Source: Spirometra erinaceieuropaei | Taxonomy: Eukaryota > Platyhelminthes > Cestoda > Diphyllobothriidea > Diphyllobothriidae | DNA length: 64,000 bases | Assembly (NCBI GenBank): GCA_902702965.1 | Contig: CACRXP010000034.1 | Coordinates: 984,734 to 1,048,733 of the forward strand | Direction of reading: 5' to 3' | Shown here: one piece after another, positions 1-11,142 of the stretch | How the letters are laid out: every line of letters begins with the position of its first letter | Position numbering within the stretch: position 1 is the first letter of the stretch | The notes under the pieces: model-generated | The model's database searches: none | Told to the model about the DNA's origin: nothing | The model's input: only the letters and a program-made list of their open reading frames with translations | Program-made: the position numbers and the translations under genes

Positions 1-371
1 TATTTACAGGCAAATGACCATGGGCGACTCAACTTGCTGTGGAACAGACGTTGGACAACGCATTGCACGAAGGTGGAACTATCATGAGGGTAATAGAAGG
101 ACCCTATTAGATCACCCCGTGGGCCTGTACTTGCTCATCAACAAGGACAGTTAACAGAGACAAGATCGTAAAAACAAGTCGTCACCGAATTCGATGCAAC
201 ATTCCATAACTTACAAGTCGTGGTATATAATCTTCTATTGTGTAAATGCCTGGCGTGTGCGAAAACTTATATCAGTTTGAATCTCAAATGTGCAGCAAAT
301 ATAGTACCTGTGAGAATAAACATGCACGCATGGGTATGCGACGCATTTTGCTGAAAGTCAAGGTTCCGGCG
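1..371. other. No gene recognised
   Basis: Only short open frames with no recognisable motif, splice pattern or similarity to anything else in the window. It flanks the purine-rich tract that follows. Confidence 0.5.
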
Positions 372-569
372 CGAAGAAAAAGAATAAAAATAGGAGTAAG
401 AAAGAAGAAGAAGAAGCAGAAGAAGAAGAAGAAGAAGAAGAAGAAAAGAAAAAAAGACAGAAGAAGAAGTAAGGGGACGAAGAACAAGAAGAAGAAAAAG
501 AAAGAACAAGGAGAAGTAGAAGAAGAGGAAGTAGAGAAGAAGTAGGAGAAGAAGAAGAAGAAAAAAAAA
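372..569 (+). repeat. Homopurine GAA/AAG-rich tract
   Basis: About 200 bases almost wholly A and G on the plus strand, dominated by GAA/AAG triplets with short interruptions. It opens several long but meaningless frames (poly-Lys/Glu on plus, poly-Leu/Ser on minus), which I do not treat as genes. Mirror-symmetric purine runs of this kind can form triplex DNA; that is general knowledge, not shown here. Confidence 0.9.
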
Positions 570-1787
570 CATTATGCTCTTCAAGGTAGAACGTTTTGTG
601 AGAACAAAGACTATTGGTCAACAAAAGGTCGATATGGATGATTCACAGCCAAAAGCGGGCATCTATAAGGCATACGAGCGACTCTTTCGGGATGGTAAAC
701 ATTAGGCTCCCCAGAACACCTGAATGGCGTACTGGTATGACAGATTTAAACGGTCGTTATCTGCGCAGAACAAGCTGAGGAGACGAGTACTGTGAGAGCG
801 GTTTAGCAGCGGTATGGTTACGTAATGTACAAAGAGGTTTTTTAACTGATGCCGGAGAAAAAATACTTGGAAACTAGTCCTGCATGAAACACGGTATTTT
901 GTTTAACGGGTTAGGTGAAGAAATAGAAAATGCAACACTTTGTTCACCCTGAAATGATCATCTAGATTCTCTTTGTCACCGTTTTTGTACTGAACTGACC
1001 CTAATGTTGTGCATACTCGGAATAAAAACAACTGCACAGTATATTTGTTAAATAACGCAGAGAACGGCGGCCACATCCGTGTAGTCGGAGCCGTCCATGA
1101 TTTATTAGGTTGTTTCTCTAGCAAACGAAGACTGTTTATGTGGCAATCCATAACTCTCTTACCTGTCAGAAAAGCGCTATTTTCAACGAATTCTTCGACA
1201 CAACTTGACAACGCCATTGATCGGAAAGAACTTAAAAGATACATTTTTCCTTAATCCTTCAGGGAAAGACTTGGGCAAAATCTCAGTCATAGGTTAGGAT
1301 AAGAACTAAACGAAGTTAAATTAACACATTACGGAATAACAAAACAAACAAGCGATCAGAACGATGTCGTTATTTATAAGGAAAATAAAATGCCTAACAG
1401 GACTAAACCATAATATCTGTTTGTTTGATCTAACACTACTTATTCAGACAGATATGGGTAGTCATCATTACACCTTGACGACAATCTTTGCACGCAAACT
1501 TTACTACACCCCTAAATATCTTCAAAATCAGCCAGTACAATTACTAATCAATAATCGCGTGGAACCTTTTAAGAGCAGCCTTTAATTAGTGTATGTTAGC
1601 TAGCAAAACTTGTCTTAGGCGACCGTCTAAACTGCTGCAAATCAAAATTGCCTGACCCCTGTCTGAGTGTGCTAATTCATCATCGGCCCAATGGATATAT
1701 CGGCTTAATGAGCGCATTGCGGTGTACAGAGCACAAACACGACTGCCGCTACAGAATAGAGAGAAAGATTTTGTTTAGCACGACGCT

Positions 1788-1790
<3 letters not shown>
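570..1790. other. Stretch without a recognised gene
   Basis: Several 60-110 codon open frames occur on both strands, but none shows a family motif, signal peptide plus splice site, or a paralogue elsewhere in the window. Nothing further can be supported. Confidence 0.5.

Positions 1791-1820
<30 letters not shown>
1791..1820 (+). repeat. (AT)15 microsatellite abutting a PLE
   Basis: Fifteen AT dinucleotides ending exactly where the palindromic PLE begins. A shorter AT run (2660-2671) lies about 35 bases beyond the other arm, so the AT repeat may be the target site, duplicated on insertion. Confidence 0.9.
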
Positions 1821-1822
<2 letters not shown>

Positions 1823-1867
1823 AAGAAGATGGTAAGGCGAGCTCTGGGGATGATGATTTATTCATCT

Positions 1868-1901
1868 GACGTTTCACACTCATACTCGAGCGCATCATCG
1901 G
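1868..1901 (-). ncRNA. PLE hammerhead ribozyme-like motif (minus)
   Basis: Reads CCGATGA, a six-pair stem II with two G-U pairs and a 6-nt loop, then GAAACGTC. The consensus core is CTGATGA...GAAA. U4 is replaced by C here, so activity is doubtful. It sits downstream of the endonuclease remnant, where hammerheads are known in PLE terminal repeats. Confidence 0.7.
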
Positions 1902-1930
1902 AGATAGGAAATATTGGAAAATTACACGGT

Positions 1931-2317
1931 TTAAATAGGTCCCTCTCGCTCTCGCCTGATAGGTCCGTCAACTTCTATCCTCATTGGGCCTCCCCTGGTG
2001 CGTAGGTGGTGTTTGGCGGCCTCGTATGGTGCCGGTAGTTCGACGCAGCGGTTGATGGAGTTGGTGTCTGTTTTCCAGGCCTCGATTATTTCTCGCGCCA
2101 GTCTGTTTTCCGCTCGGCCGAGCACTTGGGCGCCGTCAAAGTCAAACCGGTGGTCATTTTCCAGACTGTGCATGGCGACGTGTGAGCGCGCATCTTTCCG
2201 CTTGACGGCTAAGGTGTGCTCATGTATGCGCGTTTTAAGTCGTTTGTTTGTCATGCCGCAATAGTTGGCCTGACAGTCTAGGCAGTTGACGCGGCAGTTG
2301 ACTTTGACGGCGCCCAA
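1931..2317 (-). pseudogene. PLE GIY-YIG endonuclease fragment (minus copy)
   Basis: Open frame of about 128 codons with the features of a PLE C-terminal endonuclease: a C-x2-C pair, then NYCGMTNKRLKTRIHEH (the YIG half followed by the catalytic Arg/His/Glu region), then a downstream EIIEAW..D..SINRC block typical of PLEs. The reverse transcriptase and the first half of the domain are missing, so it is a 5'-truncated remnant and cannot act alone. It begins within the spacer or opposite arm and ends just before the hammerhead motif at 1868-1901. In PLEs this nuclease makes the nick used for target-primed reverse transcription. Confidence 0.85.
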
Positions 2318-2512
2318 GTGCTCGGCCGAGCGGAAAACAGACTGGCGCGAGAAATAATCGAGGCCTGGAAAACAGACACCAACTCCATCAACCGCTGCGT
2401 CGAACTACCGGCACCATACGAGGCCGCCAAACACCACCTACGCACCAGGGGAGGCCCAATGAGGATAGAAGTTGACGGACCTATCAGGCGAGAGCGAGAG
2501 GGACCTATTTAA
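2318..2512 (+). pseudogene. PLE GIY-YIG C-terminal fragment (plus copy)
   Basis: Sixty-four codons identical in sequence to the last half of the minus-strand copy (LGRAENRLAREIIEAW onward), because it is the opposite arm of the palindrome. The YIG motif is absent. The frame opens at a GTG created at the junction, so no genuine start is implied. It is followed by a hammerhead-like motif at 2542-2575. Confidence 0.85.
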
Positions 2513-2541
2513 ACCGTGTAATTTTCCAATATTTCCTATCT

Positions 2542-2575
2542 CCGATGATGCGCTCGAGTATGAGTGTGAAACGTC
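2542..2575 (+). ncRNA. PLE hammerhead ribozyme-like motif (plus)
   Basis: Mirror copy of the minus-strand motif: CCGATGA at 2542-2548, stem II from GCGCTC (2550-2555) and GAGTGT (2562-2567), GAAA at 2568-2571 and CGTC at 2572-2575. The core carries the same U4-to-C change, so it is probably a weak or dead ribozyme. Confidence 0.7.
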
Positions 2576-2738
2576 AGATGAATAAATCATCATCCCCAGA
2601 GCTCGCCTTACCATCTTCTTCAATTTCAACACCTGGGGTCAGCATTTTCACCTACATCCATATATATATATGCCACGTTTGCGCGCACACTTAGAGAGAT
2701 TAATTCACATAAATTATAACATCTTAAGTCACTGAAAA

Positions 2739-3599
2739 ATGCCTACCAGGGTCCAAGGTCGTGAAGGTTTGAGATTTCAAATGTGCGGACTCCTGGGGCC
2801 GTGCGTACTGCTTTTTGTGGTTGCTGGACAAGCATGCAAAATACAAAACGTCGAGACAACCGGTAATTTGGCATTTTAACTTTGACAAGTCCTTTCATAT
2901 GAAAGATAATCTCGGTACTAAAAATCAGATTTAAGACAGTTGCCTAGGTTATTTCCATTTTCCTCATAATAAATACTCTATCTAAGCTTTATTTATACTG
3001 GCAATATAGTTGACTGGCACAGTGCATTGACTTTCTAGCCCAGTTGAGCGCACGTTGTCCGTACTCTGAAAGAAGACTGGATCGTTTGGTTGAAAGTCTT
3101 CTCGATTCCGTGCGTTTGATGCATTACGAAACGTTGTTTCAAAGGACGATTCCTACCTTATTTACGATGAAAGTCCCGGCGACAGCAAATGTTCAAGCCT
3201 GTGCGATTTACACTGCACCAAGTCCAGGGGGTTTAATATTCAACTGCTCTCTCATATTTCCGTCGACAACTGTCACTTTCTCCATAGATGTAAGCGATTT
3301 ATAATTTTTCTACATGGTTAATTTTATTGACATCACTTACTGTCAGTTAACATTTATTTCAGGCTTTTGTACCAAAACCAAATTCCAGCGTGTTGCACTA
3401 CATTATAAAGAAATACGATTACAACATAACTGACGTCTACGCAGAGGCCTTCATCACATCAAAGCCTGCGTTTAACGAGACAATTCGGATTCATGTGACA
3501 GAGCTCCGTTTTCCTGGCTTGAATCGTATTATTGTCGACAACACATTACTTAACGAATATGTAGCTATGCCTCGTTGGACAAGATGGGCAATAATGTAG
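2739..3599 (+). CDS. Gene A: three-exon secreted protein of the window's family
   Basis: Function unknown. Exons 2739-2862, 3039-3289 and 3363-3599 join in frame with GT-AG introns (phase 1, then phase 0) to give about 203 residues. Exon 1 encodes a hydrophobic signal peptide (GLLGPCVLLFVVAGQA); a second ATG at 2781 could also serve as start. Exon 2 ends its core in NCSLIFP and exon 3 has VTELRFP, the L-x-F-P pattern shared by all paralogues here. Four N-glycosylation sequons (NCS, NSS, NIT, NET) fit a secreted protein. It lacks the exon 3 cysteines of genes B and C, so it belongs to a different subfamily, closest to the exon 3 relic at 33566-33792. A PLE palindrome lies just upstream. The splice model is read by eye. 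Confidence 0.82.
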
Positions 3600-3759
3600 A
3601 GCCCTAACCTCGCAAGGAGGGCTTTTTCCAAACTGGCGCCCTTAGCCTGTGTGTTTTACTAATGTTGTCTCAAGATAATTAGGCTATTTAGTCGTACTAA
3701 CATAAGAAAACCTTTGTTATATTTTTACATCATGTTAATATTTTTAACTATCTTTCGCA

Positions 3760-3765
3760 AATAAA
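3760..3765 (+). terminator. Polyadenylation signal of gene A
   Basis: AATAAA in the run AATAAATAAAT about 160 bases after the gene A stop codon. Position fits a 3' UTR signal; cleavage is not shown. Confidence 0.5.
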
Positions 3766-4089
3766 TAAATGCGGTTTAAATTTTGTTATCTCCCAAGCAG
3801 TGAGTTGAACGTCCTCACATTATCTTTGTTTCGCCTTTTAGTCACATATACACGAATCAGATTGCACATATTTCAGCCGATTTAGGGTTAGAGACGGCAT
3901 GCGCACAGACAGCAAGAACACAAGTTTAATAATGACTTTAAGGCACCTTAAGTAAAGAGGATTACGTCGCCTAGAATGAATGGAACACGTCTAACAGACC
4001 AGTGTCGTCGATATATCCATTGAAGAATTTTTTCCCCACAAAAAACAGAAAAGATGAAAAGCATCATCCAGAAGACAAACACAATCGAG

Positions 4090-4529
4090 TCAGCGTAGAT
4101 AATTCGTCAGTTGTGCTTCTACTTCGTCCGTTCCGTCTTCTTCTTTGTCGGCTTTCTGAAATTTCTTCTGGTCGGAAAATTCAGACTGTATTTTCGCCGC
4201 ATAGTCCGATCTATTCATTATAACTACGCCCGTTCCTCTATCTGGTCTTCTTACAAAAATATTTCTAAATTTTCGCAGTTGCTCTAACTTCTGTATGTGT
4301 ACTTTTGTCAACAATCGCCCACTTTTTGTGCTTTTGATAGCCGCATATCACGATTGTTGATTTCAAGTGCTTGATATTGTTTTTGAAAATGGACTTGAGA
4401 TAGTACGTCTGGCTCCAGATATTCTCGAACTGCATTTCTAAATCTAGTTTTCAAGAAGTTTGCAAAACTTTGTATCAAGAGAAAATGCTTCAGGTGATGT
4501 TTTCTCGAATATCCTACAGAAATGCTCAA
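4090..4529 (-). pseudogene. PLE reverse transcriptase N-terminal fragment
   Basis: The minus-strand frame at 4314-4090 contains FVRRPDRGTGVVIMNRSDYA, matching the PLE pattern of a PADKG-VVMD-Y block ahead of the RT fingers (compare TLPADKGRSTVVMDKAEY in the large PLE near 49.2 kb). An adjacent frame at 4529-4308 with FRNAVREYLEPDV may be the preceding region. No YVDD motif or endonuclease is present, and frames are interrupted. It looks like an old relic of a PLE lineage different from the other copies in the window. Confidence 0.65.
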
Positions 4530-6480
4530 GGTCAGCCTGGAACTGAGCCAATCAGATCATGTCCTAGAGCTGTTAGCATGTCGACTGGACTTCTGACTCA
4601 TCTGAGTGGCTATGCGCCCAGATTCACAACGTACACTGGGCCATGATTCTGCACAACAAAAGAGGGGTGCGATTTGGATTCCAATTGGCGCGGTGTGTGT
4701 CTGCCGCTGGAAGCGCCGCCACACTCCCAAGGTTGGCCTTTCTTATTGTGGCACATTCGCGGCAACGTCTGTTGGACCGCGATGTAGTCCCCGTGTTGAC
4801 CCAACCCACTTACAGCATGACCCGTTTAAGAGGCACGCAGAGGTCATACAGCCCCACAAAATCAGACGAACGACTGTCGCTTGTAGGAGCAACATCTACT
4901 AGACAGAGACGCAATGTTTCAACCGACCTCGCAAGCAGGATCCGTACACCTCGCTGGGAATCACAACTTACTCCCAGCTTTCTCTTGCACTATTTGCCTA
5001 TGCTGTCTACGGTCACATTTCAGGGATCGAAAATTGGAAAAATTGGTACACGCCAAACGTCTTAGGTGGTGTCGTTTCCTCATGAATGCCTCATCGCTTA
5101 ATGAGCTTCTTCTACCTATTTGGGTATTTGCGTCCTAGCATACAAGCTCGATTGCAGGACTGGGCGCTGTTGAGATATATTCATTTTACTTTTTTCCTAA
5201 CTCGATCCAATGTGAGAATACATTACTTTCGGTGCTGGATAGGAAGAAATCAAGTGCTGACTTATGACGAGAAAAAGCGTTAGTAGACAGATACATTAAA
5301 GGCATAAAGCCAAATTAGTTTAAATCGAAATACGTAGAGCGCGGAAATATCAAATGAAAGGGACGACAACCAAATAGATATAACGAGGGTCAGACTTCTA
5401 CTTACTGAGCACTTAATAGGATTATTTTAGTAATTAGAGAGTAAATTTCTCGTTGGAGACCGGATATTGTGGGTCATGTAAATGGGCATTGACTCTGCAT
5501 CAGTCGAGTTTCACATATTGCTAACACTTCTAGGCTCCTTCTACATGTGACGCCTCTGCTGCATATGAGATCCGAGCCTGAGACTACCACGGTGCGCAAA
5601 TCGCCGGGACCTTGGAAAGTTGCCGACTGATGCACTAACTCAGGCTACGCAGTCAGAACGGTTGCGTGCGTTTGTGTGGAGTGGCGGACGGGTTGGCCTA
5701 GAGTCCAGCTGCGACGACCCCTTTATAGCGTTACCTCTGGCGCTCTCACGCATGTGAAGATGGTGATGGCCCAGACATCGGCGGCAACGACAGTTGAACT
5801 CTCATGCGGCAGTTTGCGTCGAGTCCTCGGTACATCACTCCCACGCGTGCCTGGTGTACAACTCGTATCGATTTCCTTGTCATTGTGTTACGCACAGTCG
5901 TACGACCTGGCAAGGCACGCAGCGAGCACGGATGCCCTCTTCGGATGATCTAACACAGGACGCAGAGCACAGTGCACGCCCACTCGTTTCGAAAACCTAT
6001 CTGGTCAGAATTCTCAGACAAGGAAACGTTACTTTTAACGCATAGTATGGAAATATCACATTGAATCCACACCCAGTAGTCTACTGACTGAGCCACCGGG
6101 GCCTGCACACACCGGCAGTTTGACATTGGTTTAGGGGGCCCATTTTCTGGCTGTTGCGGGTTTGGTGTTTTCGCCGACCGCAATAACCGTGTGCTGCCTC
6201 CAGTTTGTGCCGCATGTTCCAAAAATCGCTCGCACAGCAGCCAGCAAACATCCATGTGCGCATGCTCGCCTGCCTGTGCAGGCGTGCACTTCGGCCCGCT
6301 AGACGAGTGTCTGTCCATCAACCGGGTCAACAGGACACCGCCAATTGGGTCGACAGGTGGAGGGTCAGCTTCTGTCAGCCGGCCTTGCACTCAGCCCGCC
6401 AGCGCCCCGCCAAACAGTTGCCTGTCATCGGCTGGCTGTATACTTTACCAAGGGCAGAAAGAGTAGGTAACAGTAATTAT
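4530..6480. other. No recognised gene; one tRNA-like minus-strand patch
   Basis: Several open frames overlap on both strands near 4606-5065 and 5676-6466 in moderately GC-rich DNA, but none has a motif or a paralogue here. On the minus strand near 6055-6105 the string GGTGGCTCAGTCAGTAGAC resembles a tRNA A box, so a decayed SINE is possible. Confidence 0.4.
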
Positions 6481-6489
6481 TAATTATTC

Positions 6490-6800
6490 AAAATCTGCCA
6501 AAATATCTATGAATTACGTGAGCCTGATAGTCATCTGGTGAATTCTAGGCGAATTAACTAGGAAATCCTGCTTGGGTAGTCAACGTACTGCATCAGATTC
6601 GGTGGATTCCAGACGTTGCAGTAGGTTGGACGGGTAACTTGACCCAAATGTGATTAAACTCGCGTCGGCCGTCGGGACCTCGTAGCTCAGGCGGTTAGAG
6701 CATTGGCTGTACTAAAGCCTTCCCCGTAATGTCGTGGGTTCGAATCCCACCGAGGCGCCGAGTTTTTCACAGTTGGGTCAATATGAAGTAACAGTAATTC
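6490..6800 (+). mobile_element. tRNA-derived SINE (family 1)
   Basis: A tRNA-like segment at 6674-6760 has an A box (TAGCTCAGGCGGTTAGAGC) and a B box (GGTTCGAATCCC). It is preceded by about 190 bp that recurs next to the tRNA-like part at 24085-24470, 38275-38560 and 39090-39240 (for example GGTGGATTCCAGACGTTGCA). The acceptor stem pairs only partly (CCTC with GAGG), so it is a SINE head rather than a working tRNA gene. Confidence 0.75.
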
Positions 6801-8160
6801 AAACTTGGTGCCATTGTCCAGGTGATTGTCTCCTGGCTTTCACGTTATCGTTCATTATTATAATCTCCTCCATATAAACCAGGAATACTGATTTAATGCG
6901 GAAATGGGATATGTCGTCTTTCCAAACATTATCCCCTCAATGCATTCCCAGACCTGCATCGGCGGCAGTACGCGCCATGGCCCTTCGTATAAGCCAACGG
7001 GGAGGTTGTCGGCATTCACCTTCGACGATTCCTTCGAAAGTCCTCGCCAGTCTGCTATCCTCAGGTCACCGATCTCCCCCATTGTTGCTGCATCGTCAGG
7101 ACTGTGACGGGTAGACACCTCTCACCTAAGTGATAGGCGTGTTTTATTACTTTCACCACGCAGTTTCCATGGCACTACAATGTAGGTGAGGTCCGAGCCG
7201 CCTAGCCCCTTTGCGTGAAAACCTGGAGTTTTGCAGTTGCTGGTAGTGTGTATTAGATGTAGATGGGTTGTTCCAGCTCTGTCAACCACCGTATCCAAAC
7301 TCAGCACCAGTTGGTTGGCCGGTTTGTTTGCAATGGCACCTCCTCCATGTGGTTGCGATGGCACTCTCACTCGGTGATGAGGCCGACATTCTCGCGAGCC
7401 ACAAGTTGCTTGAGTTGTGGTGTTTATGCGATGAGAATGTGTGCAGTCTGAGCGCCACCATCCTATGTTGGTAGGAGAAGACAGATGGCACCATAATGAG
7501 GGGTTATTGTGCACAGAAACCGGGGAGTTGTCCTCTCAGGTGGCAGTAGCCCCTGGCGAAGCCTGGGCTGGTGTTGACTGCGTCCAGTCAGGCCTGAGAG
7601 TCACTGAGACAGTGGTGGCAGCTGCTTTTGTAGGCTCGTGGGCCATGCTCAAGTGGTGGCCATTCGGTGTGTGTTGCACTTGCCGAGTGGTGGTGTCCCA
7701 GTGGCTTGGGTTGTGGTTGCAGGGGGAAGTGCGTTCAAGTGGCCGCATCGGCAGCTGCGGCTGTGCGGACGCATGTATGCCCGAGCTGTTGGCCGTGTGA
7801 CATCAGGTCAGCGCGTCTGGAACGGCTCACTGCAAAAGGGTGGATGATCTTGAGGCAACGAGGTCTTGAAAAATGACGCCAGGGCGGTCATGATGGCTGC
7901 CCGCTACAGAGTCATGGTTCACGGGACCCCAGTCCAACTTTGTAGGAATTCTGGCGAGAACGTGCAAAAGTTCAGTTGCAAACACCCGGGTAGGTCAGTA
8001 ACTCGCAATTCGGTCCGTCGCAGGACTAAAACATTTTTGAAAACGGTATCCTCTGCAAAACATCGAGAAGTGACAAATCATCAACTTAAATCAACGATAT
8101 GAGTGCTTATGATAATTAAGAACAGCCCAATGAAGGGCGTCTCTGACTTGCTAGAGGATG
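6800..8160. other. GC-rich stretch without a recognised gene
   Basis: Overlapping frames on both strands, the longest 7514-7122 (-) of 130 codons and 7441-7800 (+) of 119 codons, reflect the high GC content. I see no signal peptide plus splice pattern and no motif. It may be part of a repeat, but no second copy is present in the window. Confidence 0.35.
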
Positions 8161-8186
8161 CAGAAATCCCCTCTTGCCTCCCTCCA

Positions 8187-8198
8187 CCCCCCCCCCCC
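8187..8198 (+). repeat. Poly-C run
   Basis: Twelve consecutive C residues. The flanking DNA from 8200 to 9690 holds only short, unremarkable open frames and no gene I can support. Confidence 0.9.
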
Positions 8199-9700
8199 AA
8201 GAACGTCGTCAGCATGCTAAATAAGCCCCTCACGCTACTTGACTGCAAGAACCTCAGTTGAACGACATGGGCGAGCCAGGGAAATGTTATTCGTACTGCA
8301 TCGTTCTGAGTCGAAAGCGGCACGACTCGAAGACTGTCACTAAAAGGCAAACACAATTAGACAATTATTTTTGATCAGAAAGATTCTGGAGATGCTGTAG
8401 CTAATATCAACTGTTCATCTCTACTTTAAGTCACGTCCATCGTGAATTGTAGCAAAAACAACAAGTGATTTCTGCGTTGGAAAGATCCACACTATCCAAA
8501 AATGTGTAGTTTCAACAGGACGGAGTCGCTCCACAACATGCCTGTAGAACGCTGTCACCTCAAAGAGATCTCCAAAGACTAATAGGCTGGTCGAGTAAGG
8601 CCCGTGGAATGCTCACCGATGCCCGCTGATCTTCAAAACTTGATTACTTTGTTTCAGACCGGCTGTAATACAGAAGTTACAAAGACAGACCAAGATCTGT
8701 GAGATAGTTGAAGCAAAACATCGAGAATGCGGTTTAAGTACTGCGAGCAGTCTGCGCAGCGTACTCCTACACCAACAAAATATCGGCCAAAAACTCGATC
8801 ATCTACTGAGGAAAAGTTTCCATGAGTACTTTGTGGCATCAATCCTCTATTCTACCGTTTAGAGAAATGCATTTGTTGCTATGTAGTGTTTTAGCTAGGA
8901 CAGAAACTGTCTAGATGTTTTTTATTGACAGGGTAACTGGATACACTCTCACCAAGCTCAAACTTATGCGCGAAAGTGGTAAAGCAAAATCTGAAAGTTA
9001 ACAGTGCGTTTTAGTGAGGCTTACCGTTAGATCCCGCAAACATCGCATCGACGTTCGTGCTCTAACCCCCGTCTGCGAGACCATTTGCCCAACGATGGAG
9101 ACTTGGGGAAACAATGAATACGTTATGTACAGGCTCTCCAGACTTCTACTAAGGCAACTGACAGAGGACGCCTTGACTTGTTGTCACTCAACTCAAATAA
9201 TTATCCTCTGGTTCATATTTTATCACATTCCGCCACATAGGACCCCCGTTCGAATCGCCTGCGTGTCGTTGTACTTACTCATTTCGATACTCTAGACGAG
9301 ACAGGAACACCCGACTGAGTTCACGGCTTGGTAGAAGAGGCTACCCTGGTCCTCTTATCGGTCGAAGCAACAACAAGAAATGACTCCATTTAATCAATAT
9401 CACTAGCTGGTTCGTTAACGAGCATTTGCCGAGAACTAAGCGCATGCCTACACACTCCCACGCATGCGCATATGAGCGTCTGGTGAGTGCATTTTCCCCA
9501 GGAGTCAGGTCGTATGTGGTTATGTAGCCCCACTTGCAGTAAAAAAAACCCAGTTACCTCTAGTTCGGGACCGGTGGTAATAGGGATTTTTACAGGTGCG
9601 GCCGGGGAACGCACAAGTGACGAGGTAAATCAGTTGTATGCAAATGAGAAGCTATAGGAGCGCGCGGTTGTACGTTGAACGGTGGAGAACTAGTTGCGCT

Positions 9701-9772
9701 AACCCCTAACTATAATCCCTAATACTAAACCCTGACCATTACTCCTAACCCTAACCTTTAACCCCAACCCTA
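9701..9772 (+). repeat. Degenerate telomere-like (CCCTAA) tract
   Basis: Repeated AACCCTAA-like hexamers with substitutions, followed by TAATATTGTGTCCATCAGGTG. A similar tract with the same kind of downstream sequence lies at 28765-28820, so it is probably part of an interspersed repeat rather than a former chromosome end. Confidence 0.65.
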
Positions 9773-9878
9773 GTAATATTGTGTCCATCAGGTGGGGATA
9801 CCAAACCACATCTTGCCGGCTTTTCGGGCATACAGTACATTAAAAGTCAGAGACTGAAATAACGTCCAACCAAAATAG

Positions 9879-10330
9879 TTGACAACCGTAATTTGTGAAA
9901 TAATAAGGGGCCACTGGAAGGGACTTGTAGAAATGTTAACATTGCAGCGAGCAAGGTTAGTTCACCATTCAGAGGCTAAATCCACCAACATACCTCTTGA
10001 CATTCTTGCAGCTTACAGCGCCCTGCGTCATGCGTACACGAAGCCCCGGAAAAGTCAGTCGTGAAGGTTCGACCGACAAGGAACTCACTCGACGGGGGAG
10101 AAGAAGAGCTGCCGGACCGAAAAACCCATGCAGAGGTCCTTCCCCCCACCGCCGACGAGGTGGTGACTCATAACATACGCAGCTGGCAAGCCCGTCGAAC
10201 ATCCTCCAAGATTGCCAAGGCGGCAAAGCAAAAAATCGATCAGCACGAGGGGCGACCTCACACTTGCATGTCTGCTTGATGAAGTGCATTGAACGCTTTG
10301 ACGATGGTGAGCCGACCAACCTCCCCAGAA
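9879..10330 (+). pseudogene. Decayed PLE endonuclease C-terminus and 3' end
   Basis: The frame 9879-10064 ends with LAAYSALRHAY, matching LPSAYKVLRHF in the PLE at 60 kb, and its upstream ARLVHHSEAKSTN aligns to the ESWYSDANSIN region. The next frame (10061-10279) ends KAAKQKIDQHEG, matching KKIKIDQPRAN of the same family. At 10296-10306 TTTGACGATGG resembles the start of that family's ribozyme core, but the GAAACGTC half is not visible. The YIG motif is lost and frames are broken. Confidence 0.6.
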
Positions 10331-10384
10331 TGGCATGTTGACGAGCCAGTGAGAACTACAAATACCGACAAGGCAGCGGAACTG

Positions 10385-10540
10385 TGGCGCAGTGGCAGAG
10401 CATTGGACGTAACGACGCTCTATGAGCAATGAACGAGACTTCGAACTTCGAGTCATCCACATCTGGGTTTGAATAAGACTGGCTGACAACAGCCAACATG
10501 CACGACTGGCCATCCCAGTCTCTCTTGTTTTTCAGTGTAT
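10385..10540 (+). mobile_element. Partial tRNA-headed element of the fold-back family
   Basis: A tRNA A-box-like string (GTGGCGCAGTGGCAGAGC) is followed by a decayed B box and a tail (GGCTGACAACAGCC...CCAGTCTCTCTTGT) that matches the right half of the fold-back elements at 16427-16686, 44811-45061 and 53465-53747. The inverted left half is absent. The following 10540-11140 has nothing recognisable. Confidence 0.5.
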
Positions 10541-11142
10541 TCTTCCTTCAGTATTCTAAGATTATTAAACCGGTCACTACTGCCTGCTTCGTCTAGGGAT
10601 TATGGGGTAGATATCCTCGCCGGCCAGTAATTGGAGAAAATCTTCCTAGCCAATTGAATAAGATTTGAAGCATTTTGTCCCCGGTACGAAGCTGAAGTAG
10701 GCAAGAACGGCAGGATTTATTGGTACCAAAAATTTCGCGACTGCTCTTCAGCTGCTTCCTGTCGCTTCATAAGAGAGATAACGAGTGAGAACAATACAAC
10801 AGATTTGAATTCGTGCAGAAAACATGGCGCGTTAATTGTCTTTAAATTTTGCTAAGAACATTGAACAGTCTGAAAACCCTGTCGTAGGTGGTTCATTCTA
10901 AAGTGACTGAGAGACCTTGTCTCACATGAGGGCCTTCAATGTCCATAAACAATCCTATATATTGGCAGCACAGTGAAAGTCCACTGTTGAGCAGTTACTG
11001 TGACCCGTATTAAGTTTATATTACGAGATATCAATAACTGCTATCATTTCTATCAATGATTAGCAAGCAAGCGATTGCCCCTGTATTTTTACTGTACATA
11101 GTAGCAAACGGACATGCATTGTCAAACTTGGACGTACAATAA

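Larger units (their letters stand above)
1819..2659. mobile_element. Palindromic (snap-back) Penelope-like element
   Basis: Two 5'-truncated PLE copies lie head to head. Arms 1819-2145 (minus-oriented copy) and 2298-2624 (plus-oriented copy) are near-perfect inverted repeats of about 327 bp around a 152-bp spacer. Each arm carries the C-terminal part of a GIY-YIG endonuclease frame followed by a hammerhead-like motif and a CTTCTTCAA-type 3' end. The plus copy seems to run about 35 bases further, to the AT run at 2660. Inverted and partial tandem copies are known for Penelope elements. The element ends only about 80 bp before the start codon of gene A. Confidence 0.88.

Noticed and set aside
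246..624. Four overlapping open frames of 67-105 codons
   Set aside because: They are products of the GAA/AAG purine tract: poly-Lys/Glu on one strand and poly-Leu/Ser on the other, with no motif.
4606..5065. A plus-strand gene of up to 140 codons
   Set aside because: Frames overlap on both strands in GC-richer DNA, with no signal peptide, motif or paralogue in the window.
6674..6760. A functional tRNA gene
   Set aside because: A and B boxes are good, but the acceptor stem pairs only partly and the same unit with a long conserved body recurs three more times, so it is a SINE.
7122..7514. A 130-codon minus-strand protein
   Set aside because: His/Ser/Thr-rich composition follows local GC bias; plus-strand frames of similar length overlap it; no conserved copy is present.
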